A stretch of DNA of 40,396 nt from an uncultured beta proteobacterium (GCA_903914175.1 CAIWNX010000187.1:1-40396); one strand, 5' to 3'; positions 1 through 9,250 are shown, counted from the stretch's first letter. Numbers and translations: made by a program. The notes: generated from the letters alone by a model not told the origin.

Positions 1-174
1 GGTCAGACGCACTTTGGCGACTTTACGCAGAGCAGAATTCGGTTTTTTGGGCGTTGTGGTGTACACACGGGTGCACACACCGCGACGCTGCGGAGAATTT
101 TGCATCGCGGGGCTTTTGGACTTGATCGTTTCGACCTCTCGTCCCTGACGCACTAGCTGATTAATGGTTGGCAT
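1..174 (-). CDS. rpsL: 30S ribosomal protein S12, N-terminal 58 residues (runs off window)
   Basis: Small-subunit protein of the decoding centre. The minus-strand frame starts at an ATG (172-174) and reads [13 protein letters not shown], the family's N-terminus, followed by the near-invariant [12 protein letters not shown] loop at residues 39-51. Lys43, a classical streptomycin-resistance position, is the wild-type lysine. The frame stays open to the window edge, so the C-terminal half (about 67 residues), including the PGVRYHIVRG region, is missing only because the window ends. In this order it should lead the str operon (rpsG, fusA, tuf), which would lie to the left. The gene upstream on the same strand is a D,D-carboxypeptidase, not rpoC. 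Identification is by direct reading and is very secure. Confidence 0.97.
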
Positions 175-218
175 TGAAAAACGTCCCTCAACGTTTGGTA
201 ACTGAAAACGTGAAACCC

Positions 219-233
219 TTCGGAGATTCCGAA
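219..233 (-). other. Hairpin at the 5' end of the rpsL leader
   Basis: A perfect 6-bp inverted repeat (TTCGGA, 3-nt loop, TCCGAA) begins about three nucleotides after the predicted start of the rpsL transcript. A stem at the extreme 5' end could protect the message from 5'-dependent decay. It has no U-tract, so it is not an intrinsic terminator. The function is inferred. Confidence 0.4.
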
Positions 234-235
234 AA

Positions 236-271
236 GCCTTCGACTATATCAGGTCAAGGGTTTGCCCGCAA
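236..271 (-). promoter_or_regulatory. Sigma-70 promoter of rpsL (extended -10)
   Basis: On the minus strand TTGCGG (266-271) is followed after exactly 17 bp by TATAGT (243-248). A TG one base before the -10 makes it an extended -10 element. Transcription should start near 236, giving a leader of about 62 nt before the rpsL ATG. This separates the ribosomal operon from the carboxypeptidase gene ending at 334. Confidence 0.7.
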
Positions 272-333
272 TGAAGTTCTTTGAACTTTGGCCAAAAGAC
301 TGGTTTGCGTGCGCTTACTTTTGTGAAATAAGG

Positions 334-1518
334 CTATTTGATCCACAGGCGCACGGCATCCCAAGCCCGGCCCAGGATTCCCGCCTGCTCGACCGCTTCC
401 AGCGCGACGAGCGCAATGTCAACCAAGGGCTGCTCTGCACTGCTGACTTTCAAGGTCGCCAATTGCTGCCCTTTCTCAAAAGGTGCGACCAGTGGGTCCG
501 CTCGGACAATCTGGGTCTTCAGTTTGCCCGCCATACCGGTCGGAACGGCAACCACAATCGCCTCGGTACGGCCCAGTTTGACGGTTGATGATTTGCCTTT
601 CCATACGGCTGGCGAAACAACCGCCTGGTTGGCGTCAAACAACTTGACCGCTTCATAGGCCGTATAGCCCCAATTCAGCAGTTTCTGGGACTCATTGGCA
701 CGCGAATTTTCACTCGCGGCGCCCAGCACAACAGACAGGAGTCGGCGGCTTCCCGTCGTCCCCGGCGCACCGGTCGTCGCCCCGGAAGCGCCCAGACTTG
801 CAAAATCCCGCCTGGCAGTGGCAATCAGACAATAACCTGCTGCCTCGGTGTGACCAGTCTTCAAACCGTCAACGGAGGGGTCGCGAAACAACAACAGATT
901 ACGGTTGCTGTCATTGGCCGCCGGGGTTCCAGGGTAACGGTATTTCTTGATGGCGTAATAAGTGACGTAATCGGGGAAATCATGCATCAATCGGGACGCC
1001 AGAATGCTTAAATCCCGCGCTGTGGTGGTATGGCCTGCCTCGGTCAGCCCTTCCGGATTTTTGTAGCTGGTGGATTTCATGCCAAGCGCCTTGGCCTGCT
1101 CATTCATCAATTGCACGAAGCGCTCGACAGTTCCCCCAACGCCTTCCGCCAGTGCCATGGTCGCATCATTTCCGCTTTGCACGATCATGCCTTTAAGAAG
1201 GTCTTCCACCGGCACCATCATCTTGGGATCAATGAACATACGCGAACCCGGCATCTTCCAGGCGCGCTCACTAACCGGCAGGGTCTGCTTCAGATCAATT
1301 TTTTTACTGCGTAAAGCGTCAAAAACCAGATAGGCGGTCATCAACTTGGTCAAGGATGCGGGCTCCACAGCAACATCGATGTCCTTTTCAGCCAGCATTT
1401 GATTGGCTGTGACATCCAGCAACAAATAGGCGCGGGCGGCGATTTCAGGGTGTTGCGGCATCTGCGCAGAAGCCGAAAAACAGATAGCAGCCGCAATGGC
1501 AATCAGGAAGATTTTCAT
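334..1518 (-). CDS. dacA: D-alanyl-D-alanine carboxypeptidase (PBP5/6 family, peptidase S11)
   Basis: Removes the terminal D-Ala from peptidoglycan pentapeptides in the periplasm. The 394-residue protein has a signal peptide (MKIFLIAIAAAICFSASAQ), the three penicillin-binding motifs SLTK (residues 55-58), SGN (115-117) and KTG (220-222), then the PBP5 C-terminal beta domain and a final amphipathic stretch (LGRAWDAVRLWIK) that should anchor it to the inner membrane. ATG 1516-1518 was chosen because it starts the signal peptide; TTG (1545) and GTG (1536) starts lie upstream in frame. A Gly/Ala/Ser/Thr-rich insertion at about residues 240-257 interrupts the strand after KTG and looks unusual for the family. 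The gene lies downstream of the ferredoxin and VanZ genes on the same strand and just upstream of rpsL. Whether it equals E. coli dacA or dacC cannot be told. Confidence 0.93.
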   Translation of the reverse strand: MKIFLIAIAAAICFSASAQMPQHPEIAARAYLLLDVTANQMLAEKDIDVAVEPASLTKLMTAYLVFDALRSKKIDLKQTLPVSERAWKMPGSRMFIDPKMMVPVEDLLKGMIVQSGNDATMALAEGVGGTVERFVQLMNEQAKALGMKSTSYKNPEGLTEAGHTTTARDLSILASRLMHDFPDYVTYYAIKKYRYPGTPAANDSNRNLLLFRDPSVDGLKTGHTEAAGYCLIATARRDFASLGASGATTGAPGTTGSRRLLSVVLGAASENSRANESQKLLNWGYTAYEAVKLFDANQAVVSPAVWKGKSSTVKLGRTEAIVVAVPTGMAGKLKTQIVRADPLVAPFEKGQQLATLKVSSAEQPLVDIALVALEAVEQAGILGRAWDAVRLWIK

Positions 1519-1623
1519 GGGAGTATGAGCCGTCACACGTGGCAACTGACTGGAGGGAAATAGGTTTGCATCAAAGGAACCCGTTTAACATGTTTGAGAA
1601 CGGGGAACGGAGGTCAATATGGA

Positions 1624-2010
1624 TTAACGCCCCGAATCGCCAGGAATCAGCAAACGCTCAACCACCCGGCCATTCTTCAGGTGCGATTCAACGATTTCGT
1701 CAATGTCCTGATTGTCCACAAAGCTGTACCAGACCGCTTCCGGGTACACCACAGCAACCGGTCCGGCAGCACAGCGGTCCAAGCAGCCTGACTTGTTGAC
1801 CCGGACTTTGCCTGGGCCTGCCAAACCCGCCGCTTTAACCTGCGATTTACAGCGCTCAAAACCATCGAGCGCAGCATGCTGTGCACAGCAGGCTTCACCG
1901 TTTTTGCGCTCGTTGAGGCAGAAAAAGATGTGCCGTTCGAAATAAGAAACGTGCTGCGCAATGTCGGCGACAACGCCGCCTTCGGTGTTGCTGCAATTGG
2001 ATTCAGTCAT
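1624..2010 (-). CDS. Thioredoxin-like [2Fe-2S] ferredoxin domain protein
   Basis: A 128-residue protein of the thioredoxin-fold ferredoxin family common in proteobacteria. The cluster ligands are readable: Cys31 in HIFFCLNER, Cys41/Cys42 in GEACC, then Cys76 and Cys80 in SGCLDRC. The C-terminal PEAVWYSFVDNQDIDEIVESHL segment is also typical. The frame starts at ATG 2008-2010, only 9 bp after the VanZ stop, so translation is probably coupled. Homologues I know start close to the HVSYFERH segment, so the first 20 or so residues (with an extra Cys6) are an N-terminal extension or a mis-set start; no clear alternative start with a ribosome site was found. It is probably an electron carrier; its partner is unknown. 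Confidence 0.85.
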   Translation of the reverse strand: MTESNCSNTEGGVVADIAQHVSYFERHIFFCLNERKNGEACCAQHAALDGFERCKSQVKAAGLAGPGKVRVNKSGCLDRCAAGPVAVVYPEAVWYSFVDNQDIDEIVESHLKNGRVVERLLIPGDSGR

Positions 2011-2019
2011 CGTGCGATT

Positions 2020-3114
2020 CTATTGTTTTGAATCGGCTCCTGCGATCTGCGTCAGCACATAGGCCAAGGCTGCGTATGGCCATACCCACCCCAACCACTG
2101 CGCCAATCCATGAAAGCGGATGAAGCGCCCTTGCTCCCAGGTTGACAATGTCTGCGCGAAATACGGACTGGTCGGAGCCTGATTGATCAGGCTCAGATAA
2201 ATCCCCAATGCCAGCAGCACCAGCGCCACACAGGCCCGACGTGGCAACCACAGCAGCAGGATGACAAACACAAGTGCCGTCATCATGCCAACCCTGACCG
2301 GCAGACTGAACCAGGCCCATGCGTGCTCCGGCCCATAACTCAAGGCTGCGGACAATGCGCTGCTCACCAGCCCAAGAAAGAATAGCAGCAGCACAAACAA
2401 GGCACGCTGCGACATCGCACGAATGATGCAATAACCAAGCAGACACGGAATCAACAACCCCAACATCACGCAAACCAGTTCAACGCCCGGCACCAATGGC
2501 TGTAATTCAATATCTCGCACCGGCAACCAATCCAGAAAAGGGGTGTCGTGCAGCGCATCGGCCAGCGCTGTTTCCAGCCGCTCCAACACCTGCCCGAGGC
2601 CGAACGGCACGGCAGCGGGAAACAGCAGCGTCAACGGCCACAAACCCAGCAAGACCAGGCCGCCGCGCGCATCGGGCACAAACCAGCGGGCACGAAAGCG
2701 ACTCCAGCGTTGAATCATCCCCAGCCGTTCCAATGCCCAGGCTGTCATGGCCCCAAGCCAGGCGCCAAAGACATTGAGCGCCAAATCGACATTCGAGGGA
2801 ACTCGCGCCGGCAAGTAGTTTTGCAGCGACTCCATCGTTAGCGATAGCACCCCCGCCAACAAGGTCGCCAGGCTAACCGTGTGCCAGCTTCGCCCGCTGC
2901 GCCGGGCACTGAGCACGAGGAGAAACCCAAACGGCATGTAGCCCAGCACATTGACCGCGACATCAAACCCCGTCCAATAGCGGGGCAAAGGGCTCGTCAG
3001 AAAACCCCAGGGCACGACGCCCTGGTAACGCCAATCCGAAAACGGATAAAGACTGGCATAAACGAGGAGTCCGGCGTAAATCACCGCCAGAGGCGAGGCC
3101 GAAGTCTTGTGCAT
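2020..3114 (-). CDS. VanZ-like family membrane protein
   Basis: A 364-residue polytopic inner-membrane protein with about eight to ten hydrophobic segments. The N-terminal third is the VanZ-like domain: a first helix, the YPFSDWRYQG loop, and the signature ESLQNYLPARVPSNVDLALNVFGAWLG around residues 115-140. The C-terminal two thirds are further membrane helices not assigned to any domain. VanZ proteins are linked to low-level teicoplanin resistance in enterococci, but most members have no known role. A GTG (3120) two codons upstream of the chosen ATG (3112-3114) is possible; neither has a strong ribosome site. The gene starts 17 bp downstream of the small-RNA terminator and heads a minus-strand run with the ferredoxin gene. 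Confidence 0.85.
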   Translation of the reverse strand: MHKTSASPLAVIYAGLLVYASLYPFSDWRYQGVVPWGFLTSPLPRYWTGFDVAVNVLGYMPFGFLLVLSARRSGRSWHTVSLATLLAGVLSLTMESLQNYLPARVPSNVDLALNVFGAWLGAMTAWALERLGMIQRWSRFRARWFVPDARGGLVLLGLWPLTLLFPAAVPFGLGQVLERLETALADALHDTPFLDWLPVRDIELQPLVPGVELVCVMLGLLIPCLLGYCIIRAMSQRALFVLLLFFLGLVSSALSAALSYGPEHAWAWFSLPVRVGMMTALVFVILLLWLPRRACVALVLLALGIYLSLINQAPTSPYFAQTLSTWEQGRFIRFHGLAQWLGWVWPYAALAYVLTQIAGADSKQ

Positions 3115-3130
3115 CGGCACAGTTTAGGGC

Positions 3131-3158
3131 AAAAAAAAACCCAGCACGAAGCTGGGGT
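3131..3158 (-). terminator. Intrinsic terminator of the small RNA
   Basis: Read on the minus strand: CCCCAGC, a UUCGU loop, GCUGGG, then nine consecutive T (plus-strand A run 3131-3139). This is a textbook rho-independent terminator directed leftwards. No protein gene lies upstream of it on that strand before the hemB region, which is the main evidence that the segment between is an RNA gene. Confidence 0.85.
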
Positions 3159-3229
3159 TGCAAGCCTATTAGCTGTCACACATCAAGGCCCCGCTCAGGG
3201 AGGAAAAGCGGGAGGCGGCGAACCGCCCG
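3131..3229 (-). ncRNA. Small RNA gene (about 100 nt) divergent from hemB
   Basis: A self-contained transcription unit: a near-consensus promoter (3235-3263) reads into about 100 nt that end in a strong intrinsic terminator (3131-3158). There is no open reading frame with a ribosome site. The predicted RNA starts with a stem (3208-3230: GCGGG and CGG arms, UUCG tetraloop, small CCU bulge), continues through a mostly unpaired pyrimidine-rich stretch containing CUCCCUGAG, and ends in the terminator stem. It lacks the conserved loop of 4.5S SRP RNA and is too short for 6S RNA. I recall a published structured-RNA candidate called the hemB motif, reported near hemB in betaproteobacteria; this could be a member read on the strand opposite to hemB, but I cannot verify that here. 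Confidence 0.72.
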
Positions 3230-3234
3230 CGTGT

Positions 3235-3263
3235 AATATAGCAAACTTAAGAATTCATTTCAA
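3235..3263 (-). promoter_or_regulatory. Sigma-70 promoter of the small RNA
   Basis: On the minus strand TTGAAA (3258-3263), a 17-bp spacer, and TATATT (3235-3240). Five of six bases match consensus at both elements and the spacing is optimal. The predicted start is at 3228-3230, at the foot of the first stem. Confidence 0.75.
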
Positions 3264-3313
3264 GTGACCTGAAAAAATTGACCTGTCAAAAGCGTGCATC
3301 AGCGTGGAATTGA

Positions 3314-4357
<1,044 letters not shown>

Positions 4358-4420
4358 CGGCCTCGAAACGACAGCTGCTGACGACAAGCCATTTTGACGA
4401 TGTGAAGCGCAACCCAGCCG

Positions 4421-5542
4421 ATGCGCATCTTCACCATCAACGCCACCCAGGTCACCGAAAGCAGTGATCTGGGCGCACTGACAGGCGCACACCTGCCGCA
4501 GCACGCATATCTGTGGATCAGTTGCACGCGAGCGGAGTTCGACCGCCTTCAGTCGCAAATCCAGACGGTGCTGCAAACCCTGTGCGGCGTGCAACTGGTG
4601 GACCTGCACATCTCCGACCTGTTGAACCAGCAACTGCCGTCCCATTACGACTACACCTCGCAGTACGACGTGCTGGTTTTCCGCCGACTGGCCGCCGGTA
4701 ACGCCGAAGGCGAGACCGTGCAAACCGGACTGCCAGCGCACCTGCTGCCAGCGCGCGGCGGCCCGCCGGTGCTGCGGCGCATCGACACCAGCCCGGTCGG
4801 TTTTGCCGTGTTCGATCAGCTCCTGCTTTCGGTGCACCCCAGCGACTGCGCCGTGCGCGACGCCTACGCTGACAAGCTGCTGCAATGGGCCGCATCCGAG
4901 TCGCGCGCCGTTGGGGCGCGACTGCCCGGCACCCCGGCCGACCTGATGCTGCGCATCATCAACCAGATGGTCGATGGTTACCTGGGCTTGCGCCGCCAAT
5001 TGACGCAACAACTCGACCATTGGCAGACGGAATTGATCAATCCGAAAACTCGCTTCAATAACTGGGCCGCCCTGCTGGAAGCCCGGCTGGCACTGCACCA
5101 TCTGGACGAAATCTGCGAAGACCAGCGCAGCGCCATGCAAGACTGGATCGAAGCCTTGAAAGCCTGGCCCGCTGCCGATACGCCAGCCGCCCAGCGTGAA
5201 AGCGACCTGCTGCAGGTTCGCAGTCGTGACGTGCTGGAACACATTGAACGCGTTGTGCACCACGTACGGCGTCTGGAGCAAAGTGCCGAAACGGCGGTTC
5301 AGATGCACTTCAGCGCCCAGAGCCACCGCACCAACGAAATCATGCGCACCTTGACCGTGCTGACCGCCATCTTCCTGCCCCTGAACCTGATCGCCGGCAT
5401 CTTCGGCATGAACTTTGAGTTCATCCCGCTGCTGCACCGTTCAAACGGTTTCTGGCTCGCCATGAGTCTGATGGTCTTGACCGCAGTTGGCTTGGTAGTG
5501 TTCTTCTGGCGCAAGCGTTACCTGGAACGCTCGGCGCGCTGA
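4421..5542 (+). CDS. corA: CorA-family divalent metal ion (magnesium) transporter
   Basis: Pentameric inner-membrane channel for Mg2+ (some members carry Co2+, Ni2+ or Zn2+). The 373-residue protein has the long cytoplasmic N-terminal funnel domain, a long helical stalk (about residues 180-305), and two C-terminal membrane segments (about 305-330 and 340-362). The family's selectivity signature is present as FGMNFEF at the end of the first segment (GMN), and the short loop before the second segment is IPLLHRSNG. The C-terminus ends in basic residues (FFWRKRYLERSAR), as in CorA. The GMN context and loop would also allow a ZntB-like exporter, so substrate and direction are not fixed. It is 63 bp downstream of hemB, probably on the same transcript; HemB of this type needs Mg2+. 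Confidence 0.9.
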   Translation: MRIFTINATQVTESSDLGALTGAHLPQHAYLWISCTRAEFDRLQSQIQTVLQTLCGVQLVDLHISDLLNQQLPSHYDYTSQYDVLVFRRLAAGNAEGETVQTGLPAHLLPARGGPPVLRRIDTSPVGFAVFDQLLLSVHPSDCAVRDAYADKLLQWAASESRAVGARLPGTPADLMLRIINQMVDGYLGLRRQLTQQLDHWQTELINPKTRFNNWAALLEARLALHHLDEICEDQRSAMQDWIEALKAWPAADTPAAQRESDLLQVRSRDVLEHIERVVHHVRRLEQSAETAVQMHFSAQSHRTNEIMRTLTVLTAIFLPLNLIAGIFGMNFEFIPLLHRSNGFWLAMSLMVLTAVGLVVFFWRKRYLERSAR

Positions 5543-5652
5543 ACCCGGCCTGCGCACGCTCACGCGATAATCGGCGCCCTGATCCGTTTTCTTCTGCTCG
5601 CAGACGACGAAAAGTGCGAACATCCCTTCCGCCAACCATTTGGAACAAAGCA

Positions 5653-6420
5653 ATGAATCTCCTATCAAAAATCGCGACTTCAATCGGCATCTTCACCCTG
5701 GCCGTTGGCAGTCTGCACGCGCAAAACAGGGAACTGGTTGTCGGCTCCAGCGCCACCTACCGCCCGTTTGCCTATGAAAATCCGAGCAAGGAAATCGTGG
5801 GCTACGACGTGGACATCATCAAGGCGGTGGCACAAAAGTCCGGACTCCAGATCAAGATCGTCAACACACCCTGGACCGGCATCTTCGCCGCCCTCAACAA
5901 CGGCGATGTGGATCTCGTCATTTCCGGGGTCACGATCAACGACAAGCGAAAGCAGTCCTATGACTTCACCATGCCCTACTTCGAAGCACGTCAATTGATC
6001 GCCGTGCAAAAGGACAGCCCGGTCAAGGCGCTCAAAGACCTGGCCGGCAAGAAAATCGGCGTTGTCACCGGCAGTACCGGCGACGACACGGCCTCGCGCG
6101 AATTCGGCAAAACCAACCCGGACATTCGCCGCTTCGAGAGCACGCCAGTCGTGATCTCGGAACTGGTCAACAGCGGTGTCGACGCCGCCATCGGTGACAA
6201 CGGTGTCATCGCTTTCCGTGCGCAGGAACACAAACAACTCAAGACTGTCAACGATCCGAGCTTCCCGAAAGAGTTCTTCGGCATCGTCGTCAAACAGGGC
6301 AACAAGGCCCTGCTTGACAAGCTCAACTCCGGACTGACAGCGGTCAAGGCCGACGGCAGCTACGCGCAGATCTACAAGAAATGGTTCCAGGCAGAGGCAC
6401 CGGTCCTGCCTGCGCAGTAA
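5653..6420 (+). CDS. Polar amino acid ABC transporter, periplasmic binding protein (family 3)
   Basis: Binds an amino acid in the periplasm and delivers it to the permease encoded next. The 255-residue protein has a signal peptide (first 22 or so residues, ending in SLHAQ), then the family-3 signature ATYRPFAYENPSKEIVGYDVDIIKAVA (about residues 35-60), with conserved blocks DVDLVISGVTINDKRKQSYDFTMPYF and KKIGVVTGSTGDD. ATG 5653 was preferred to an upstream frame start at 5614 because it begins the signal peptide. Together with the permease and ATPase it forms a three-gene importer (5653-7920) of the HisJMP/GlnHPQ type. The ligand cannot be read from sequence; histidine, glutamine or basic amino acids are all possible. 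Confidence 0.93.
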   Translation: MNLLSKIATSIGIFTLAVGSLHAQNRELVVGSSATYRPFAYENPSKEIVGYDVDIIKAVAQKSGLQIKIVNTPWTGIFAALNNGDVDLVISGVTINDKRKQSYDFTMPYFEARQLIAVQKDSPVKALKDLAGKKIGVVTGSTGDDTASREFGKTNPDIRRFESTPVVISELVNSGVDAAIGDNGVIAFRAQEHKQLKTVNDPSFPKEFFGIVVKQGNKALLDKLNSGLTAVKADGSYAQIYKKWFQAEAPVLPAQ

Positions 6421-6443
6421 GCCGCGACAACACACTGTAGCGA

Positions 6444-7211
6444 ATGGACCAGTTACTCTGGTTCGGCTGGTTTCGCGCCGACATCATTGTGGAATATGCC
6501 GTGCTGTTCTGGCGCGGCCTGCAGATGACCATCCTGGTTACGCTGATCTGCATCGTTCAGGGCACCGTGCTGGGACTCGCGATTGGCATGGCCCGACTGG
6601 CCGACGCACGCCATGCGCCGGCGCGCCAGTTGTGCCACTACGCTCTGCGCTGGCCAGCCACGGTCTACGTCAGCTTTTTCCGTGGCACGCCACTGTTTGT
6701 GCAAATCCTGCTGATTCACTTTGCCCTGCTGCCGCTGTTCATCAACCCGGCCGACGGTCTGCTGATTTCGGGTGAAACCGCGCGCAACCTCAAGCAGAAC
6801 TATGGCGCCTTCATGTCCGGCGTGGCGGCCCTCACGCTCAACGCCGGCGCCTATATCTCGGAAATCTTCCGCGCCGGCATCCAGTCGATCGACCGCGGGC
6901 AGACCGAAGCTTCGCGTTCGCTCGGCCTGTCGTTTGCGCGCACCATGTATCACATCGTCCTGCCGCAGGCGTTTCGCAGAATGTTGCCGCCGCTGGGCAA
7001 CAACGCCATCTCGCTGCTCAAGGATTCATCCCTGATCTCGGCCATCGGCCTGGCCGAACTGGCTTACGCTGCGCGCACAGTAGCTGGTGCGTATTCACGC
7101 TACTGGGAACCCTATCTCGCGATTTCACTCATGTACTGGGTGCTGACCCTGGCCCTGGCCTATGCGATCAAAAAACTGGAGGCTCGCTATGGCAGAGGTG
7201 ATTCGCGTTGA
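6444..7211 (+). CDS. Amino acid ABC transporter permease (HisM/GlnP type)
   Basis: Membrane subunit of the amino acid importer. The 255-residue protein has about five membrane helices and the family signatures: [16 protein letters not shown] after helix two, and the EAA loop [32 protein letters not shown] (about residues 153-185) that contacts the ATPase. Only one permease gene is present, so the channel is probably a homodimer. It starts 23 bp after the binding protein gene, and its 3' end overlaps the ATPase gene by 23 bp, which indicates coupled translation. Confidence 0.93.
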   Translation: MDQLLWFGWFRADIIVEYAVLFWRGLQMTILVTLICIVQGTVLGLAIGMARLADARHAPARQLCHYALRWPATVYVSFFRGTPLFVQILLIHFALLPLFINPADGLLISGETARNLKQNYGAFMSGVAALTLNAGAYISEIFRAGIQSIDRGQTEASRSLGLSFARTMYHIVLPQAFRRMLPPLGNNAISLLKDSSLISAIGLAELAYAARTVAGAYSRYWEPYLAISLMYWVLTLALAYAIKKLEARYGRGDSR

Positions 7212-7920
7212 GGGCCTGACAAAACGGTTCGGATCACTGGCCGTGCTGCAGGGGATCGACTGCGTCATCGAGTCCTCCGAAGTGGTCTGCGTCATCGGCC
7301 CCTCGGGCTCGGGCAAGAGCACTTTTCTGCGCTGCCTCAACGGCCTTGAAGAAGCGTCAGGCGGAACAGTACGTGTGCACGGCGTCTCGGTGCACGACCC
7401 CAGGACCGATGTCGACGCCTTGCGTGCAGAAATCGGCATGGTGTTTCAGCGTTTCAACCTTTTTCCGCACCGCACGGTGCTGGAAAATATCACGCTGGCG
7501 CCGAGCAAGGTGCGCCGACTGAGCGCGAACCAAGCCCGCGAGCGCGCCCGTGAACTGTTGGCCAAGGTCGGCCTGCTCGACAAGATCGACGCCTACCCGA
7601 ACCAGCTCTCGGGCGGCCAGCAGCAGCGCGTCGCCATCGCGCGCGCATTGGCCATGCAGCCGCGCATCATGCTGTTTGACGAACCCACTTCGGCGCTTGA
7701 TCCGGAACTGGTCGGGGAAGTGCTGGCGGTGATGCAGACGCTGGCCGAAGAAGGCATGACCATGCTGGTCGTTACGCACGAAATGGGTTTTGCGCGTCAG
7801 GTTGCCGACCGAGTCCTCTTCATGGACGAAGGATTGATTGTCGAGACAGGCACACCAGCCGACATCTTCGACCGCCCGCAGCAGGAGCGCACCCGCAAGT
7901 TCCTGAGCAAGGTGCTGTAA
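7189..7920 (+). CDS. Amino acid ABC transporter ATPase (GlnQ/HisP type)
   Basis: Cytoplasmic ATPase that powers the importer. In 243 residues it shows Walker [10 protein letters not shown] (about 35-43), the Q-loop in [18 protein letters not shown], the ABC signature [15 protein letters not shown], Walker [15 protein letters not shown] and the switch histidine in VVTHEMGFA. These are the characteristic forms for polar amino acid transporters. ATG 7189 was chosen because [15 protein letters not shown] is the family N-terminus; the frame is open further upstream. Start overlaps the end of the permease gene. Confidence 0.94.
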   Translation: MAEVIRVEGLTKRFGSLAVLQGIDCVIESSEVVCVIGPSGSGKSTFLRCLNGLEEASGGTVRVHGVSVHDPRTDVDALRAEIGMVFQRFNLFPHRTVLENITLAPSKVRRLSANQARERARELLAKVGLLDKIDAYPNQLSGGQQQRVAIARALAMQPRIMLFDEPTSALDPELVGEVLAVMQTLAEEGMTMLVVTHEMGFARQVADRVLFMDEGLIVETGTPADIFDRPQQERTRKFLSKVL

Positions 7921-7941
7921 CACACCTGCCAGCGCCGGCTA

Positions 7942-8625
7942 TCAAGTCAGATGCCGGGCGAAAAATTCCAGCGTGCGCTCACGCGCGAGGGCGGCAGATG
8001 CGGCGTCGTAGGCGCCGCGATGGTCACAATTGAAACCGTGCGTCGCCGGGTACATCTGCACTTCCACCCCGGGATGCGCCTGCCGCAATGCCGCCACACC
8101 TTCAAGCGGAATCGACTGATCGGTCTGCGCGAAATGCGCCAGCACCGGGCACTTCGGCTGGCGTGCGATCTCGGCTGGCGCCGTCATGCCGCCACCGTAA
8201 TACGGCACGGCCGCGCTCAGGCCCGAGAGTTGGCAGGCCGCGCGCCAGGTCAGCAGTCCGCCCCAGCAGTAGCCAACCACCGCCACCTTGCCTACGCTGG
8301 CCGCGTAATCGATCGTCGCCTGGATGTCCTGCTGCACACCGGGCTCCGGCAAGGCCTCCGCCGCCGCCTTCAGCGCGATACCGGCTGTGATGTCAGCCGG
8401 CGTGTAACCCAGTTCAATGCCCGGCTGCAAGCGATGGAAAGTGGCCGGCGCCAACGCCAGATAACCCATCGCCGCAAAACCTTCGGTCACCGCGCGGATG
8501 TGGGCGTTGACGCCGAAGATCTCCTGCAACACGACGACAGCCGCCTTCGGTTGTCCCGCCGGGCGCGCCTCATAGGCCGCGAATTTGAAGCCATCCGGTG
8601 CCGTCAACTCGATGAAATGTGCCAT
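7942..8625 (-). CDS. Dienelactone hydrolase family protein
   Basis: An alpha/beta-hydrolase of 227 residues. The catalytic triad fits dienelactone hydrolase: Cys120 in the nucleophile elbow GYCWGG, Asp169 in TDQSIP and His196 in ATHGFNC, with Glu35 in LQEIFGVN, the residue that activates the cysteine in the family. True dienelactone hydrolases act in chlorocatechol breakdown, but most homologues in genomes without chlorocatechol genes have unknown substrates, and no such pathway is seen here. It is 22 bp downstream of the isomerase-like gene on the same strand, so the two are probably co-transcribed. Confidence 0.9.
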   Translation of the reverse strand: MAHFIELTAPDGFKFAAYEARPAGQPKAAVVVLQEIFGVNAHIRAVTEGFAAMGYLALAPATFHRLQPGIELGYTPADITAGIALKAAAEALPEPGVQQDIQATIDYAASVGKVAVVGYCWGGLLTWRAACQLSGLSAAVPYYGGGMTAPAEIARQPKCPVLAHFAQTDQSIPLEGVAALRQAHPGVEVQMYPATHGFNCDHRGAYDAASAALARERTLEFFARHLT

Positions 8626-8647
8626 GCCATACCTTCAAAAAAATATT

Positions 8648-9250
8648 TCAGTTGGAATTGAGTTTGCGCTCAACAAAATCAAGCCGGTCCTGGCCCCAGA
8701 AGATTTCGCCGTCGATCACATAACTGGGCGCACCAAAGACGCCTGCATCGATCGCCGCCTGGGCGTTGGCGTCATAGCGTTCGTGCGCCGCCGGCGCGCG
8801 CGACTGCGCCAGCCGCTCGGCCGCCAAGCCGGACTCGACCAGCAGTTCGGCCAGCGTCCCGGCATCGGCAATATCGCGCTGCTGCACCCAGACCGCAGCC
8901 AGGATGGCCCCACTCAAGCGCAAGGCTGCTTCGGCACCATCCTGCAAATCCACCGCAACGATCAAGCGCCCGGCATCGTCGCCTGCCACCGGAAAGAAGC
9001 GCGGCTGCAGATTCAGCGGCAGCTTCAGAACATCACGAAAGCGCGCCAGTTCCTGCAGCCGGTAGGCCTGGCGCTGCGGCGCGCGCTTGCCCAGCGGCAG
9101 TCCGCCGGAGACAGCAAACACCTTGCCGAAGTCAGCCGGCAGTACGCGCACCGCGGCTTGCGCTGCACAGGCCATGGCGACCAAGCGCGCATGACCAAGG
9201 TAGGTCCAGGGGCTTTGCGGCGCGAAATAGTAATCAACGGTCTTGTTCAA
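8648..9250 (-). CDS. 2-hydroxychromene-2-carboxylate isomerase-like protein (DsbA/GST-kappa fold)
   Basis: A thioredoxin-fold enzyme of 200 residues. Residues SPWTYLGH (13-20) carry the active-site serine region of the GST-kappa/isomerase family, and the C-terminal GVFGAPSYVIDGEIFWGQDRLDFVE is the signature with the cis-proline. In naphthalene-type degradation the enzyme converts 2-hydroxychromene-2-carboxylate with glutathione; here no aromatic pathway surrounds it, so the substrate is open. The start was set at TTG 9248-9250 because GGAG lies 7 nt before it and MNKTVDYYFAPQSPW then matches the family N-terminus; the frame is open to 9307 without better support. Confidence 0.85.
   Translation of the reverse strand: MNKTVDYYFAPQSPWTYLGHARLVAMACAAQAAVRVLPADFGKVFAVSGGLPLGKRAPQRQAYRLQELARFRDVLKLPLNLQPRFFPVAGDDAGRLIVAVDLQDGAEAALRLSGAILAAVWVQQRDIADAGTLAELLVESGLAAERLAQSRAPAAHERYDANAQAAIDAGVFGAPSYVIDGEIFWGQDRLDFVERKLNSN

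Noticed and set aside
274-288. Intrinsic terminator for dacA (AAGTTC-TTT-GAACTT)
   Set aside because: Perfect 6-bp arms but AT-rich and with no T-run on the minus strand; it also lies next to the rpsL -35 element.
3131-3229. 4.5S SRP RNA or 6S RNA
   Set aside because: The SRP RNA conserved loop (GGAAGGAAGC-like) is absent, and the length of about 100 nt is well below that of 6S RNA.
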